DNA from: Rubrivivax sp. | GTDB lineage: Bacteria; Pseudomonadota; Gammaproteobacteria; Burkholderiales; Burkholderiaceae_C | Direction: 5' to 3' | Assembly (NCBI GenBank): GCA_019635285.1 | Contig: JAHBZS010000041.1 | Span: 1 to 44,106 of the forward strand | Length of the DNA: 44,106 nt | Shown here: positions 1 to 8,708 of the stretch, one piece after another | How the letters are laid out: the number at the start of each line of letters is the position of its first letter | Numbering within the stretch: position 1 is the stretch's first letter | The notes under the pieces: model-generated | What the model saw: only the letters and a program-made list of their open reading frames with translations | Told to the model about the DNA's origin: nothing | Databases searched by the model: none | Position numbers and translations under genes: made by a program

Positions 1-90
1 AGCCTGGGCGGCAGAAATCGGCGCCCGCGCCGAGGTGGCCAAGGCCGCTGGCGTAGGCGCGTCGCGCAGCGCGGGCTCGCCGCCCAGGCT
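1..90. repeat. 12-bp inverted repeat at the window edge with an inner hairpin
   Basis: Positions 1-12 (AGCCTGGGCGGC) are perfectly complementary to 79-90 (GCCGCCCAGGCT). A second perfect palindrome, CGGCGC-CC-GCGCCG, lies inside at 19-32. The outer arm may extend beyond the window start. The repeat is immediately downstream of the stop of the minus-strand gene that ends at 92, so it could be part of its transcription termination region. It could also lie in the unseen 3' end of a plus-strand gene. Confidence 0.4.
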
Positions 91-91
91 C

Positions 92-1069
92 CTAGGAAGC
101 CAGTAGCGCACTGAAGCGCGGCAGGTCGACGTTGCCGCCGCTGACGATGACGCCGACACGCTGGCCGCGCAGGTCGACCGCGCCCTGCAGCACCGCCGCC
201 GCGGCCAGGCAGCCGGTGGGTTCGACCACCAGCTTCATGCGCGTGGCGAAGAAGCGCATGGTCTCCACCAGCTGCGCATCGCTGACCGTCAGCACGCCCT
301 TGACCAGCGCCTGGATCACCGGAAAGGTGAGCAACCCACTGGACTGCGTCTGCGCACCGTCGGCAATGGTGCGCGGCGTGTCGATGCGCACGATCTCGCC
401 GCGCTGCAGGCTCTGCTGCGTGTCGTTGCCGGCCTCCGGCTCGACGCCGTACACCGCCACGTCGGGCAGCAGATGCCTGGCGGCGACCGCGCAGCCGGAG
501 ATCAGGCCGCCGCCGCCGACGCACACCAGCAGCGCATCCAGCGAGCCCGCGTCCTCGATCAGCTCCAGCGCCGCCGTGCCTTGCCCGGCCATCACGTGCG
601 CATGGTCGAAGGGCGGGATCATCGTCATGCCGCGCTCGTCGGCCAGGCGGCGGCACAGGGCCTCGCGGTCCTCGGTGTAGCGGTCGAAGAGCACGACCTC
701 GCTGCCGGCCACGCCCTGCTGGTAGCCGCGTGTGGCGTCCAGCTTGGCTTGCGGTGCGTCCTGCGGCATGACGATGACCGACGGCATGCCCAGCAGCCGC
801 GCCGACAGCGCCACCGCCTGCGCATGGTTGCCCGAAGAGAACGCGATCGCGCCGGCGCGCCGCTGCTCGGGCGTGAACTGGCTCAGCGCGTTGTAGGCCC
901 CGCGGAACTTGAACGCACCCATGCGCTGCAGGTTCTCGCACTTGAAGAACAGGCTCGCGCCGCTGATCGCGTCGGCGCTGCGCGAGCGCAGCACCGGCGT
1001 GCGGTGGGCCTGGCCGGCCAGGCGCTGCGCAGCTTGCCGGATGTCGTCGAAGTCGATGGCCAGCGTCAT
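92..1069 (-). CDS. PLP-dependent serine/threonine dehydratase-type enzyme
   Basis: The 325-residue protein is a fold-type II PLP enzyme of the threonine dehydratase, serine racemase and hydroxyaspartate ammonia-lyase group. These enzymes deaminate hydroxy-amino acids to keto acids in the cytosol. The Schiff-base lysine is K54 in GAFKFRGA, the substrate loop is SSGNHAQ and the phosphate loop is GGGGLISG. There is no C-terminal ACT regulatory domain, so it is a short catabolic type rather than IlvA. I chose the ATG at 1069 because GGAG lies 7 bases before it; an in-frame ATG at 1084 would overlap the upstream stop. It follows the dioxygenase gene by 4 bases, so the two are probably co-translated and may act in sequence on one amino acid. 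The exact substrate cannot be read from sequence. Confidence 0.9.
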   Translation of the reverse strand: MTLAIDFDDIRQAAQRLAGQAHRTPVLRSRSADAISGASLFFKCENLQRMGAFKFRGAYNALSQFTPEQRRAGAIAFSSGNHAQAVALSARLLGMPSVIVMPQDAPQAKLDATRGYQQGVAGSEVVLFDRYTEDREALCRRLADERGMTMIPPFDHAHVMAGQGTAALELIEDAGSLDALLVCVGGGGLISGCAVAARHLLPDVAVYGVEPEAGNDTQQSLQRGEIVRIDTPRTIADGAQTQSSGLLTFPVIQALVKGVLTVSDAQLVETMRFFATRMKLVVEPTGCLAAAAVLQGAVDLRGQRVGVIVSGGNVDLPRFSALLAS

Positions 1070-1073
1070 CGCG

Positions 1074-1832
1074 TCACTCCGCATCCTGGAAGGCGCCGGC
1101 GCGGTAGGTCAGCACCAGCGTGTCGCGTTGCGCCGGCAGCGCCGGGTCGAGCGGCTGGATCGGCGTGGTCTCATGGATCACGCGGGCGTCGTCCAGCAGC
1201 AGCACGCTCCACGGTTCGGCCAGCGTGAAGCGCAGCCCTTGCGGGCCGCGGGCATCGAAGACGCGCGTCTCGCCGCCCCTGACGTTGCGCCGCGCCACCA
1301 GGATCACCGCCACCAGGTCCACGCCATCGCGATGCGCGCCCTCGGGCGTCGGCCGGCCGATGCCCTCGTCGCCGGTTTCGATGCGAAAGGTGTGCGCCTC
1401 GACAAACCAGCGCTGGCGGCCCTGCAGCGCGCTGGCGCAGCCGCCCAGGGCGCCGAGCAGCCGCGCCCAGGCGGGGTCGTCGGTAAGCGCCTGCAGCAGT
1501 GGCTCGAACCAGCGTTCGATGCCGCCATGCAGCGCGTTGTATTCGACCGGCTGCCAATGCGCCCGGTGCGGCACGGCCTGCACCGAGGCCCCGTCGACGG
1601 TGAAGCTGCCATGGCGACGGCGCCGGTAGCGCCCGCCGTCGCGCAGATAGCGGTCGCTGGGCAACGCGTCCCAAAGGCTGTTCCAGGAGGCCAGTTGCGC
1701 CGATGCAACTGTGCTCAGCGCCGACAGCGACGCCGCATCCAGCACGGCATATCCTGCACTGCGCAGCTGCGCGTCCAGGTCGGACAGGGCGGTCAATGGC
1801 GGTGGATTCATCGCGGCGATTGCGTCATGCAA
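1074..1832 (-). CDS. 2OG-Fe(II) dioxygenase family protein (amino-acid hydroxylase-like)
   Basis: The 252-residue soluble protein resembles the PF10014-type 2OG-Fe dioxygenases, a family that includes free L-isoleucine and related amino-acid hydroxylases. The iron ligands are visible as H167-x-D169 (GAHRDGVDLV) and a distal H220 (DARVIHETTPI). R236 or R244 near the C-terminus could bind 2-oxoglutarate. A GGETRVFD strand sits between the ligands, as expected for this fold. The start at 1832 has no strong ribosome site; an in-frame ATG at 1811 is an alternative. It is the first gene of a two-gene operon with the PLP dehydratase, which suggests that the hydroxylated product is then deaminated. 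That pathway is inference. Family confidence is good, substrate unknown. Confidence 0.85.
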   Translation of the reverse strand: MHDAIAAMNPPPLTALSDLDAQLRSAGYAVLDAASLSALSTVASAQLASWNSLWDALPSDRYLRDGGRYRRRRHGSFTVDGASVQAVPHRAHWQPVEYNALHGGIERWFEPLLQALTDDPAWARLLGALGGCASALQGRQRWFVEAHTFRIETGDEGIGRPTPEGAHRDGVDLVAVILVARRNVRGGETRVFDARGPQGLRFTLAEPWSVLLLDDARVIHETTPIQPLDPALPAQRDTLVLTYRAGAFQDAE

Positions 1833-1937
1833 AAAATGCGCAGCCTAGGGCTGGTGGGCCAACTCTAATCGCTGTCAGCCACGGAGCAATCCGCCACGTT
1901 AACCTCTCGAAGGTTGTACGGGACACGAACCCTTTCC

Positions 1938-2165
1938 ATGAACGTCTGCACATTGGCCGAACAAAGCGCTTTGACCCTGGTCGACATCGTCGAGTTGAAA
2001 TGGATGTTGGCGGGCGAAGGCTTGCATGTGCACGTCGAGAAGCTGCAGTCCGACCCGTGTTACGCACGCGAATGCCTGCTCGCCGCCGAGCGCTCGGAGA
2101 ACGCCACGGTGCGCCAGCTGGCCTCCAAGCTGCGGGCGCGGGTCGACAAGCCGTCCGCCGACTGA
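1938..2165 (+). CDS. Small conserved-looking protein of unknown function
   Basis: The 75-residue protein starts MNVCTLAEQSALTLVDI and is soluble, mostly helical and free of membrane segments. I do not recognise a domain. It contains two cysteines close together (DPCYARECLLAAE), which could bind a metal or form a disulfide, and ends in a basic helix. The gene is divergent from the dioxygenase and runs towards the minus-strand methionine synthase. An earlier in-frame ATG exists at 1914. The start at 1938 is preferred because the extra eight residues look non-native. A short inverted repeat, AACCT-N5-AGGTT (1901-1915), lies upstream and might be a regulator site. That the reading frame is a real gene is likely but not certain. 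Confidence 0.55.
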   Translation: MNVCTLAEQSALTLVDIVELKWMLAGEGLHVHVEKLQSDPCYARECLLAAERSENATVRQLASKLRARVDKPSAD

Positions 2166-2172
2166 CCCTGCT

Positions 2173-3198
2173 TCAAGGCCCCGCGTAGCGCGCCCTGGCC
2201 AGCGCGGCGCCTTGCGCCAGCGCCTCGAGCTTGCGCTCGGCCAGCGCACGGTGCATCGGCGCCAGGCCGCAGTTGGTGCAGGCGATGAGGCGTTCGCGCG
2301 GCACGTACTGCAGGGCCCGGCCGATCGTGTCGGCCACCTCCTCGGCCGACTCCACCTGGTCGCTGGCCACGTCGATCACGCCGACCATCACGTCCTTGCC
2401 TTGCAGCAAGCCCATCAGCTGCGGCGGCACGTGCGAATGCACGCATTCCAGGCTGACCTGCTGGATCGAGCTGCGCGCCAGCAGCGGAAAGATCTTCTCG
2501 TACTGGCGCCACTCCTCGCCCAGCCCCTTCTTCCAATCGACGTTGGCCGGGATGCCATAGCCGTAGCAGATGTGCACGGCCGTCGTGCAGCTCAGGCCCT
2601 GCGCCGCCCGCTCCAGCGCGGCCAGCCCCCAGGTGCCGACCTCGTCCATGTAGACGTTGAAGGCCGGCTCGTCGAACTGCACGATGTCCACGCCGTCGGC
2701 CTGCAGCGCCAGCGCCTCCTGGTTCAGCAACTCGGCGAAGGCCATCGCCAGCCTGGCGCGGTCGCCGTAGAAGCGGTCGGCCACGGTGTCGACGATGGTC
2801 ATCGGGCCGGGCAAGGTGAACTTGATGCGCCGCGTCGTGTGCGCGCGCAGGAAGCGCGCCTCGGTCGCATGCACCCGCCCCTTCAGCGTCAGCGCCGCCA
2901 CCACCTGCGGCACCATGGCCTTGTAGCGGTCGGCGCGGATGCCCATCTCCACCTTGTGCGCGAAGTCGATGCCCTCGACCTGCTCCAGGAAGCCGTGCAC
3001 GAAGTGCTGCCGCGACATCTCGCCGTCGCCGATGATGGCCAGCCCCGCATCCTCCTGCGCCTTGATCCACAGCAGCGTGGCGTCGAGCTTGGCCTGCTGC
3101 AGCGCGTCGCCTTCGCTGCGCCACTGCGGCCACAGCTTCTGCGTCTCGGCCAGCCAGGCGGGTTTGGGCAGGCTGCCGGCGATGGTGGTGTCGAACAT
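2173..3198 (-). CDS. Core-type cobalamin-independent methionine synthase family protein
   Basis: The 341-residue protein corresponds to the C-terminal catalytic barrel of MetE and lacks the N-terminal half of the about 750-residue enzyme. All four zinc ligands of the family can be placed: H209 and C211 (VHICYG), E251 (SLECVHS) and C310 (CTNCGL). The homocysteine/folate face motif IGDGEMSR is at 57-63. Core-only proteins are known as methyltransferases that give homocysteine a methyl group from donors other than polyglutamyl folate; the donor here is unknown. The ATG at 3198 follows a GAAGGAAA ribosome-binding region; the reading frame stays open upstream to 3414 but that part shows no homology. 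The gene stands alone, convergent with the small protein and divergent from the hybrid kinase. Confidence 0.85.
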   Translation of the reverse strand: MFDTTIAGSLPKPAWLAETQKLWPQWRSEGDALQQAKLDATLLWIKAQEDAGLAIIGDGEMSRQHFVHGFLEQVEGIDFAHKVEMGIRADRYKAMVPQVVAALTLKGRVHATEARFLRAHTTRRIKFTLPGPMTIVDTVADRFYGDRARLAMAFAELLNQEALALQADGVDIVQFDEPAFNVYMDEVGTWGLAALERAAQGLSCTTAVHICYGYGIPANVDWKKGLGEEWRQYEKIFPLLARSSIQQVSLECVHSHVPPQLMGLLQGKDVMVGVIDVASDQVESAEEVADTIGRALQYVPRERLIACTNCGLAPMHRALAERKLEALAQGAALARARYAGP

Positions 3199-3450
3199 GC
3201 GTGTTTCCTTCTTCATTCTGCTCCGGCGCGGCCGCTGCCAGCTGCTTGCGCAAGCCCAGGCGCACCGGGCCATACCCCCCGCGACGGCGAGGCCTTGCGC
3301 ACGTTTCTCGTTCCGCGGAGCGCCTACTTGTCGCCCGTCGCGCCACGGCCGCTTCGTGCATTCTCCACGCTGGCCGCAGCCGGCCGCTACGCGGCGCAGA
3401 AGGGCGGGCCGCATCCCCTAGACTGCGCCGTCGCGCCGATCCCCACCAGC

Positions 3451-6400
3451 ATGCCGGAACACGTCGAATCCCCGTCCGCGGCGGCCGCAGCGGACACGGC
3501 CCGCGGGCTGGATGCCGCCGCAGCCCTGGCGCTGTTGCAGCACGCGCCCGGGGCCATCGCGCTGTGCGACGCCCACGGCCGCATCGACTGGTGCAACCGC
3601 GGGCTGCTCCAGTTGGCCTGCGGCGCGCACGCCGAAGGCCGCGGGCAGGATCTGGCCACCCTGCTCGGGCTGGCCGAGGCCGAGGCCCAGCCACTGCGCG
3701 ACGCATTGCGCTCCGATCAGGACGGCGACCTGCCGGACATGCCGCTGGGCGGCGGCTGGTGGCGCGCGCACCTGAGCCGGCTGCCCGACGGGCGCCGCGC
3801 CGTGTACTGGCAGCCGGTCGACGAGCTGCGCCAGCAGGCCACCGAGGCCGGCCACCTGGCGGAGCTGCTCGACCTGACGCAGGACTTCGGGCGCCTGGCC
3901 GTGTGGGAGCGCGACCTGCATTCCATGCGGGGCCGCTGGGACCGCCACATGTACCGCATGTGGGGCCTGTCGGAACACGACGACGCCCCCGACTTCGAAC
4001 GGGCCGCTCAGTCGGTGCTGCCTGAAGACCGGGCGGGCCTGCGCCAGGCCTTCCGCGATTCGCTGCAGCGCGCAGGGACCTATGCACACCGCTACCGGGT
4101 GCGCGCCAGCGACGGCGTCGTGCGCCAGCTGCATTCGCACTGGACGGTCAGGAACGGCCCCAGCGGCCTGCCCGAACGCGTGCTCGGCATCGTGGTGGAC
4201 GACACCGAGGCCTGGCAGCTGGCGCGCGCCCACGCCGAGACTGCCGAGCAGCTGCAGCTGGCGCTGCAACTGGCGGACATCGTCGTCTTCCGCCATGACC
4301 TGCAGAGCGACCGCATCACGCTCAGCGGGCGCGCATTCGAGCTGCTGGGCCTGACGGACGTGCCCGGCGATCTGAGCATCGAGGCGCTGCGCGCGATGGT
4401 CCACCCCGACGATCGGCCGCTGCTGCGCGCCAGCCTGGAGCAAGCGCTCGCCAGCGGCCAGCCGGTGGACGTGGAGACCCGCTTCGGGCATGCCGATGGC
4501 AGCTGGCGGCACGTGCTCACGCGCCGCATCGTGCAGCGTGACGGCGCAGGCCGGCCGACGGCCCTGCTGGGCGTGGGCCTGGACCTGAGCGACCGCGTCG
4601 CCAACGACAAGCGGCAGACCGAACTGATGCGCCAGTTCGAACTGACGACACGCGCCGCCGGCATCGGCTACTGGAGCGTGGAGGCCGAGACGCGGCGTGC
4701 GCGCTGGAGCGAGCAGACCTTCGTCCTGCACGGGCTGCCGCCGCAGGCCCAGGCCTTGTCGTCACGCGAATGGCTGGATCGCTTCGTCCATCCCGACGAC
4801 CGCGATGCCGTGCGCCGGCGCTACCGCGCCTGGGTCGCCGGCGGCGCCCCGCACCTGATGCAGGAGCTGCGCATCGTGCGCAGCGACGGCGCCATCCGTC
4901 ACCTGGTGAGCTACTCGCGGCGCGAGGGCCCCATCGGCCGCTACGACTTCTACGGCGTGCTGATGGACGTGACCGAGCGTCGCGCCGCCGAGGCCGCGCT
5001 GCACGAGGCCAGCGAGCGCGCGGCGCTGGCCATCCGCGGCGCCGGCATGGGCACCTGGGAACAGGACCTGGGCACCGGCGAGGCGCATTGGGACGAACAG
5101 ATGTGGCGGCTGCGCGGCCTGGAGCCGCGTGCCCAGGCGCTCACCGTGGACGAGCGCATGGCGCTGGTGCATCCGGACGACCGCGAGGCGACGCTGCGGG
5201 AGTTGACGCAGGCCACGCTCGAGGGCCGGCTGTCCAACCTGGAGTACCGCGTGCGCTGGCCGGACGGCCAGTGGCGGCTGATCGCCTCGCGCTCGGCGGC
5301 GGTGCGCGACGAGCAGGGCCAGCCGACCCGGCGCATCGGCGTCAACTGGGACATCACCGACACGCGCAGCGCGCTGCTCGCGCGCGAGGAAAAACTGCTG
5401 GCGCAGCGCGAGAGCCAGGCCAAGTCGCAGTTCCTGTCGCGCATGAGCCACGAGCTGCGCACGCCGCTGAATGCGGTGCTCGGCTTCGCCCAGCTGCTGA
5501 TGGCCGATGGCGACCGCAGCTCGGCCGACACGCGCCGGCGGCGGCTGGAGCAGATCCACCGCGCCGGCCAGCACCTGCTGTCGCTGATCGACGACGTGCT
5601 CGACCTATCGAGCCTGGAGGACGGCGAGATGCGTATCGGCGACCAGCCAGTGCCGCTGGCGGCGCTGGTGGCCGAGACGCTGCCCCAGGTGGAAGCGCAG
5701 GCGCGGCAACGCCGCATCACGCTGCGCAGCGGCACGCTCGACGGCGTGGCCCGCGCCGATGCCGCGCGCCTGCGCCAGGTGCTGCTGAACCTGCTGACGA
5801 ATGCCGTCAACTACAACCGCGAGGGCGGGCAGGTGCTGGTCGAGGCGGAAGCGCTGGACGGCCAGGCCGTGCTGCGCGTCAGCGACAGCGGGCGCGGCAT
5901 GAGCGAAGCCCAGTTGCAGCATGCCTTCGAGCCCTTCAACCGGCTGGGCCGCGAGAACGAGGGCATCGAAGGCGCCGGCATCGGCCTGGCCATCGTCAAG
6001 GCGCTGGTCGAGCGCATGGGCGGCAGCGTGCAGGCGCGCAGCGTGCCCGACGAGGGCAGCGTGTTCGAGGTGCGCCTACCGGCCGCTCCGGGCGACGATG
6101 CCCCCGCGACGGATGCCGAGCGCGGCCCCGCCGAGGTGGCGGCGGCCCCGCGGGAGCGCCCGAAGCGCCTGCTCTACATCGAAGACAACCCGGTCAACCT
6201 GCTCATCGTGCAGGAGCTGCTGTCGCAGCGGCCCGACCTGGAGCTGGACACGGCCACCGACGGCACCTCGGGCGTGGGCCTGGCGATGCGCCGGCAGCCC
6301 GACCTGATCCTGGTGGACATGCAGCTGCCCGACATCGACGGCCACGAAGTGCTGCGGCGGCTGCGCGCCGACGCCGGCACCGCGGGCATCACCTGCGTCT

Positions 6401-6534
6401 CGCTGTCGGCCAACGCCATGCCCGACGACATCGACCGCGCGCTGCGCGCCGGCTTCGCCGACTACTGGACCAAGCCGCTGGACCTGCACCGCTTCATGCG
6501 GTCGCTGGACAGCATCTTCGGCACGCCGGCCTGA
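3451..6534 (+). CDS. Soluble multi-PAS hybrid sensor histidine kinase/response regulator
   Basis: The 1027-residue signalling protein has no membrane segment, so it senses a cytosolic cue. An N-terminal PAS (about 20-115) is followed by four PAS_3-like sensor domains around 140-260, 270-390, 395-520 and 525-640. Each shows the pattern G-x-W-x(3)-D...W-x-E/D-Q...HPDDR. The HisKA domain carries phospho-acceptor H667 (MSHELRTPLN). The HATPase domain shows N-box NLLTNAVNYN near 781, DSGRGMS near 812 and GAGIGLAIVK near 841. A C-terminal receiver (about 905-1025) has acidic pocket residues in IEDN, phospho-acceptor D956 (LVDMQLPD) and the lysine of KPLD. No partner regulator gene is adjacent. The ATG at 3451 was chosen because homology begins there, although the frame is open from 2026. 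TAGACT at 3418 could be a -10 element. Confidence 0.9.
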   Translation: MPEHVESPSAAAAADTARGLDAAAALALLQHAPGAIALCDAHGRIDWCNRGLLQLACGAHAEGRGQDLATLLGLAEAEAQPLRDALRSDQDGDLPDMPLGGGWWRAHLSRLPDGRRAVYWQPVDELRQQATEAGHLAELLDLTQDFGRLAVWERDLHSMRGRWDRHMYRMWGLSEHDDAPDFERAAQSVLPEDRAGLRQAFRDSLQRAGTYAHRYRVRASDGVVRQLHSHWTVRNGPSGLPERVLGIVVDDTEAWQLARAHAETAEQLQLALQLADIVVFRHDLQSDRITLSGRAFELLGLTDVPGDLSIEALRAMVHPDDRPLLRASLEQALASGQPVDVETRFGHADGSWRHVLTRRIVQRDGAGRPTALLGVGLDLSDRVANDKRQTELMRQFELTTRAAGIGYWSVEAETRRARWSEQTFVLHGLPPQAQALSSREWLDRFVHPDDRDAVRRRYRAWVAGGAPHLMQELRIVRSDGAIRHLVSYSRREGPIGRYDFYGVLMDVTERRAAEAALHEASERAALAIRGAGMGTWEQDLGTGEAHWDEQMWRLRGLEPRAQALTVDERMALVHPDDREATLRELTQATLEGRLSNLEYRVRWPDGQWRLIASRSAAVRDEQGQPTRRIGVNWDITDTRSALLAREEKLLAQRESQAKSQFLSRMSHELRTPLNAVLGFAQLLMADGDRSSADTRRRRLEQIHRAGQHLLSLIDDVLDLSSLEDGEMRIGDQPVPLAALVAETLPQVEAQARQRRITLRSGTLDGVARADAARLRQVLLNLLTNAVNYNREGGQVLVEAEALDGQAVLRVSDSGRGMSEAQLQHAFEPFNRLGRENEGIEGAGIGLAIVKALVERMGGSVQARSVPDEGSVFEVRLPAAPGDDAPATDAERGPAEVAAAPRERPKRLLYIEDNPVNLLIVQELLSQRPDLELDTATDGTSGVGLAMRRQPDLILVDMQLPDIDGHEVLRRLRADAGTAGITCVSLSANAMPDDIDRALRAGFADYWTKPLDLHRFMRSLDSIFGTPA

Positions 6535-6536
6535 GC

Positions 6537-6552
6537 CGCGGGCCAGCCCGCG
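6537..6552. terminator. Short hairpin between convergent genes
   Basis: CGCGGGC-CA-GCCCGCG is a perfect 7-bp inverted repeat filling the 20-base gap between the hybrid kinase stop (6532-6534) and the M3 peptidase stop (6555). It could terminate transcription from both sides. There is no T-run, so intrinsic termination is not assured. Confidence 0.4.
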
Positions 6553-6554
6553 CG

Positions 6555-8642
6555 TCAAGCCGGCTCGAGCAGCCCGCGCTTGCGCAGCAGCGGCTCCACC
6601 GTCGGGCCGCGGCCGCGGAAGGCGGCATAGGCGGCGCCGGGCTCCAGGCTGTTGCCGCTGGCATAGACGAAGCGGCGCAGCCGTACCGCCACCTGCGGAT
6701 CGAAGGGGTCGCCGGCTTCCTTGAAGGCCTCGAAGCCGTCGGCATCCAGCACCTCGGCCCACAGGTACACGTAGTAGCCCGCGGCATAGCCGGAGCCGGA
6801 GAACAGGTGCTGGAATTGCACCAGCCGGTGGTTCATGCCGACGCCGTCGGGCAGGCCGCGGCGCTGCAGCTCGGCGGCCTCCCAGGCGCTGAGGTCGGCG
6901 GGCAGCTGCTCGCGCGGCAGCGCGTGCACCGCCATGTCGGCATAGGTGCTGGCGCAGTAGCGCACCGTCTCGTAGCCCTGGTTGAAGCGTCGCGCCGCAT
7001 GCAGCCGCTCGATCAGCGCGTCGGGAATCGGCTCGCCGGTCTGCCAGTGGCGGGCATGCTGCTTCAAGACCTGCGGCTCGCTGATCCAGTGCTCGTACAG
7101 CTGCGAAGGCAGCTCAACGAAATCCTTCAGCACCTGGGTGCCCGACAGCCGCTCGTAGTGCACGTCGGACAGCATGCCATGCAGGCCATGGCCGAACTCA
7201 TGGAACAGCGTGCGCGCGTCGTCCAGCGACAGCAGCGTCGGCGCGCCCGGGGCGCCCTTGGCGAAGTTGTTGTTGTTCAGCACCACGGCGATGGCGCTGC
7301 CGCCGCCGGGCTCGTTGCGGCTCTGCAGCCGCAGGGTGCTCATCCACGCGCCGCTGCGCTTGCTGGCGCGCGCAAAGTTGTCCTGCAGGAAGATCGCCAC
7401 CAGCTGGCCGGCGGCATCGTGCACCTCGTAGGCCTTGACGTCCGGGTGGTACACCGGCAGGTCCTCGCGCAAGCTGAAGCGCAGGCCGAAGAGCCGCTGC
7501 GCGCAGTCGAAGGCCGCCTGCACGACCTGCGGCAGCGGGAAGTAAGGCTTGATCTGCGCATCGTCCAGCGCGTAGCGCTGCTGGCGCACCTTCTCGGCCC
7601 AGTAGCGCCAGTCCCAGGCTTCGATCGGCTGGTCGGCGATGCCTTGCTCGCGCATCACCTGCTGCAGCTCTTCGTGCTCGCGCTGCAGCGCCGCCAGCGC
7701 GCGCGGCCACACGTCGTCGAGCAGCTTGTACACCGCGGCCTGCGTGCCCGCCATGGTGTCGGTGAGCGCGTAGTCGGCGTAGCTGGCGTGGCCGTGCAGC
7801 GCCGCCTGCTCGGCGCGCAGCTTTAGGATGCTGCGGGCCACCGGTCGGTTGTCGTGCTCGCCCGCATGCTCGCCGCGCGTGACCCAGGCGCGCCAGGCCT
7901 GCTCGCGCAGGTCGCGGCGTTCGGAGAAGGTCAGGAAGGGCACGATCAGCGAGCGCGACAGCGTGATCACATGCCCGTCCGGCTGCCCGCGGTCGATGGC
8001 CGCCTGGCGCGCGGCATCGCGCAGCGACTGCGGCAGCCCGGCCAGGTCGGCCTCGCCCTGCAGCGGCAGCTGGTAGCCGGCTTCGTCGTGCAGCACGTTC
8101 TGGCCGAACATCGTGGTCAGCTCGGCCAGCCGCTCCATCACCTGCGCATAACGCGCCTGCGCCTCGGGCGCGAGCTTGGCACCGGAGCGCACGAAGTCCA
8201 GATGCGTGCGCTCCAGCAGGCGCAGCTGTTCCGGCGTCAGCGGCAGCGTGGCGCGCTGCTCGTACAGCGCATCGACGCGCGCGAACAGCGCGGCATGCAT
8301 GAACACCGCGCTGTAGTGCGCGGCCAGCGGCGCCGCCAGCTCGCGCTGCACCGCCTGCAGTTCGGGCGAGGTGTGCGACGCCGTCAGGTTGTAGAACACC
8401 GACTCGATGCGCGCCAGCAGCCGCGCGCAGCGGTCGAAGGCGGCGATGGTGTTGTCGAAGCTGGGCGGCGCCGCCTGCGCCGCGATGGCGTCGAGTTCGC
8501 CGCGATGCACGCGCATCGCCTCGCTCAGCGCGGGGGCGAAGTGTTCGGGCCGGATCTGCTCGAAGGGCGGCAGGCCGTGGGGCGTGTCCCAATCCTGCAG
8601 CAGCGGCGAGGTCGAAGTCGGTGGGCTGGCGCGCTGGTCCAT
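6555..8642 (-). CDS. M3 family zinc metallopeptidase (peptidyl-dipeptidase Dcp/oligopeptidase A-like)
   Basis: The 695-residue cytosolic peptidase is the usual size for the thimet oligopeptidase family (PrlC and Dcp are about 680). The zinc motif is H481-E482-x-x-H485 (FHEFGHGLHG), with the third ligand expected in the downstream glutamate of the FVELPSQLYEHW region. The FHEFGH wording and KRSGAWMSTLR before the zinc site look more like Dcp than PrlC, but I would not fix the specificity. It should degrade short peptides released by other proteases. The start at 8642 gives MDQRASPPTS; the frame is open far upstream on this strand only because of GC bias. It is divergent from the thioesterase gene at 8709. 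Confidence 0.92.
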   Translation of the reverse strand: MDQRASPPTSTSPLLQDWDTPHGLPPFEQIRPEHFAPALSEAMRVHRGELDAIAAQAAPPSFDNTIAAFDRCARLLARIESVFYNLTASHTSPELQAVQRELAAPLAAHYSAVFMHAALFARVDALYEQRATLPLTPEQLRLLERTHLDFVRSGAKLAPEAQARYAQVMERLAELTTMFGQNVLHDEAGYQLPLQGEADLAGLPQSLRDAARQAAIDRGQPDGHVITLSRSLIVPFLTFSERRDLREQAWRAWVTRGEHAGEHDNRPVARSILKLRAEQAALHGHASYADYALTDTMAGTQAAVYKLLDDVWPRALAALQREHEELQQVMREQGIADQPIEAWDWRYWAEKVRQQRYALDDAQIKPYFPLPQVVQAAFDCAQRLFGLRFSLREDLPVYHPDVKAYEVHDAAGQLVAIFLQDNFARASKRSGAWMSTLRLQSRNEPGGGSAIAVVLNNNNFAKGAPGAPTLLSLDDARTLFHEFGHGLHGMLSDVHYERLSGTQVLKDFVELPSQLYEHWISEPQVLKQHARHWQTGEPIPDALIERLHAARRFNQGYETVRYCASTYADMAVHALPREQLPADLSAWEAAELQRRGLPDGVGMNHRLVQFQHLFSGSGYAAGYYVYLWAEVLDADGFEAFKEAGDPFDPQVAVRLRRFVYASGNSLEPGAAYAAFRGRGPTVEPLLRKRGLLEPA

Positions 8643-8708
8643 GGGCAAAGGCCTCGATACGGGGCGCCCATCATGCCACCGCGCCGGCGCTGGAATAATC
8701 TCAGGGAT

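Noticed and set aside
2-106. A plus-strand C-terminal coding fragment ending at TAG 104-106
   Set aside because: The frame is open from the window edge but gives no recognisable protein and ends inside the PLP enzyme gene region.
2026-3450. Upstream extension of the hybrid kinase frame by 475 residues
   Set aside because: It runs antisense through the methionine synthase gene, has no domain, and the PAS homology begins after the ATG at 3451.
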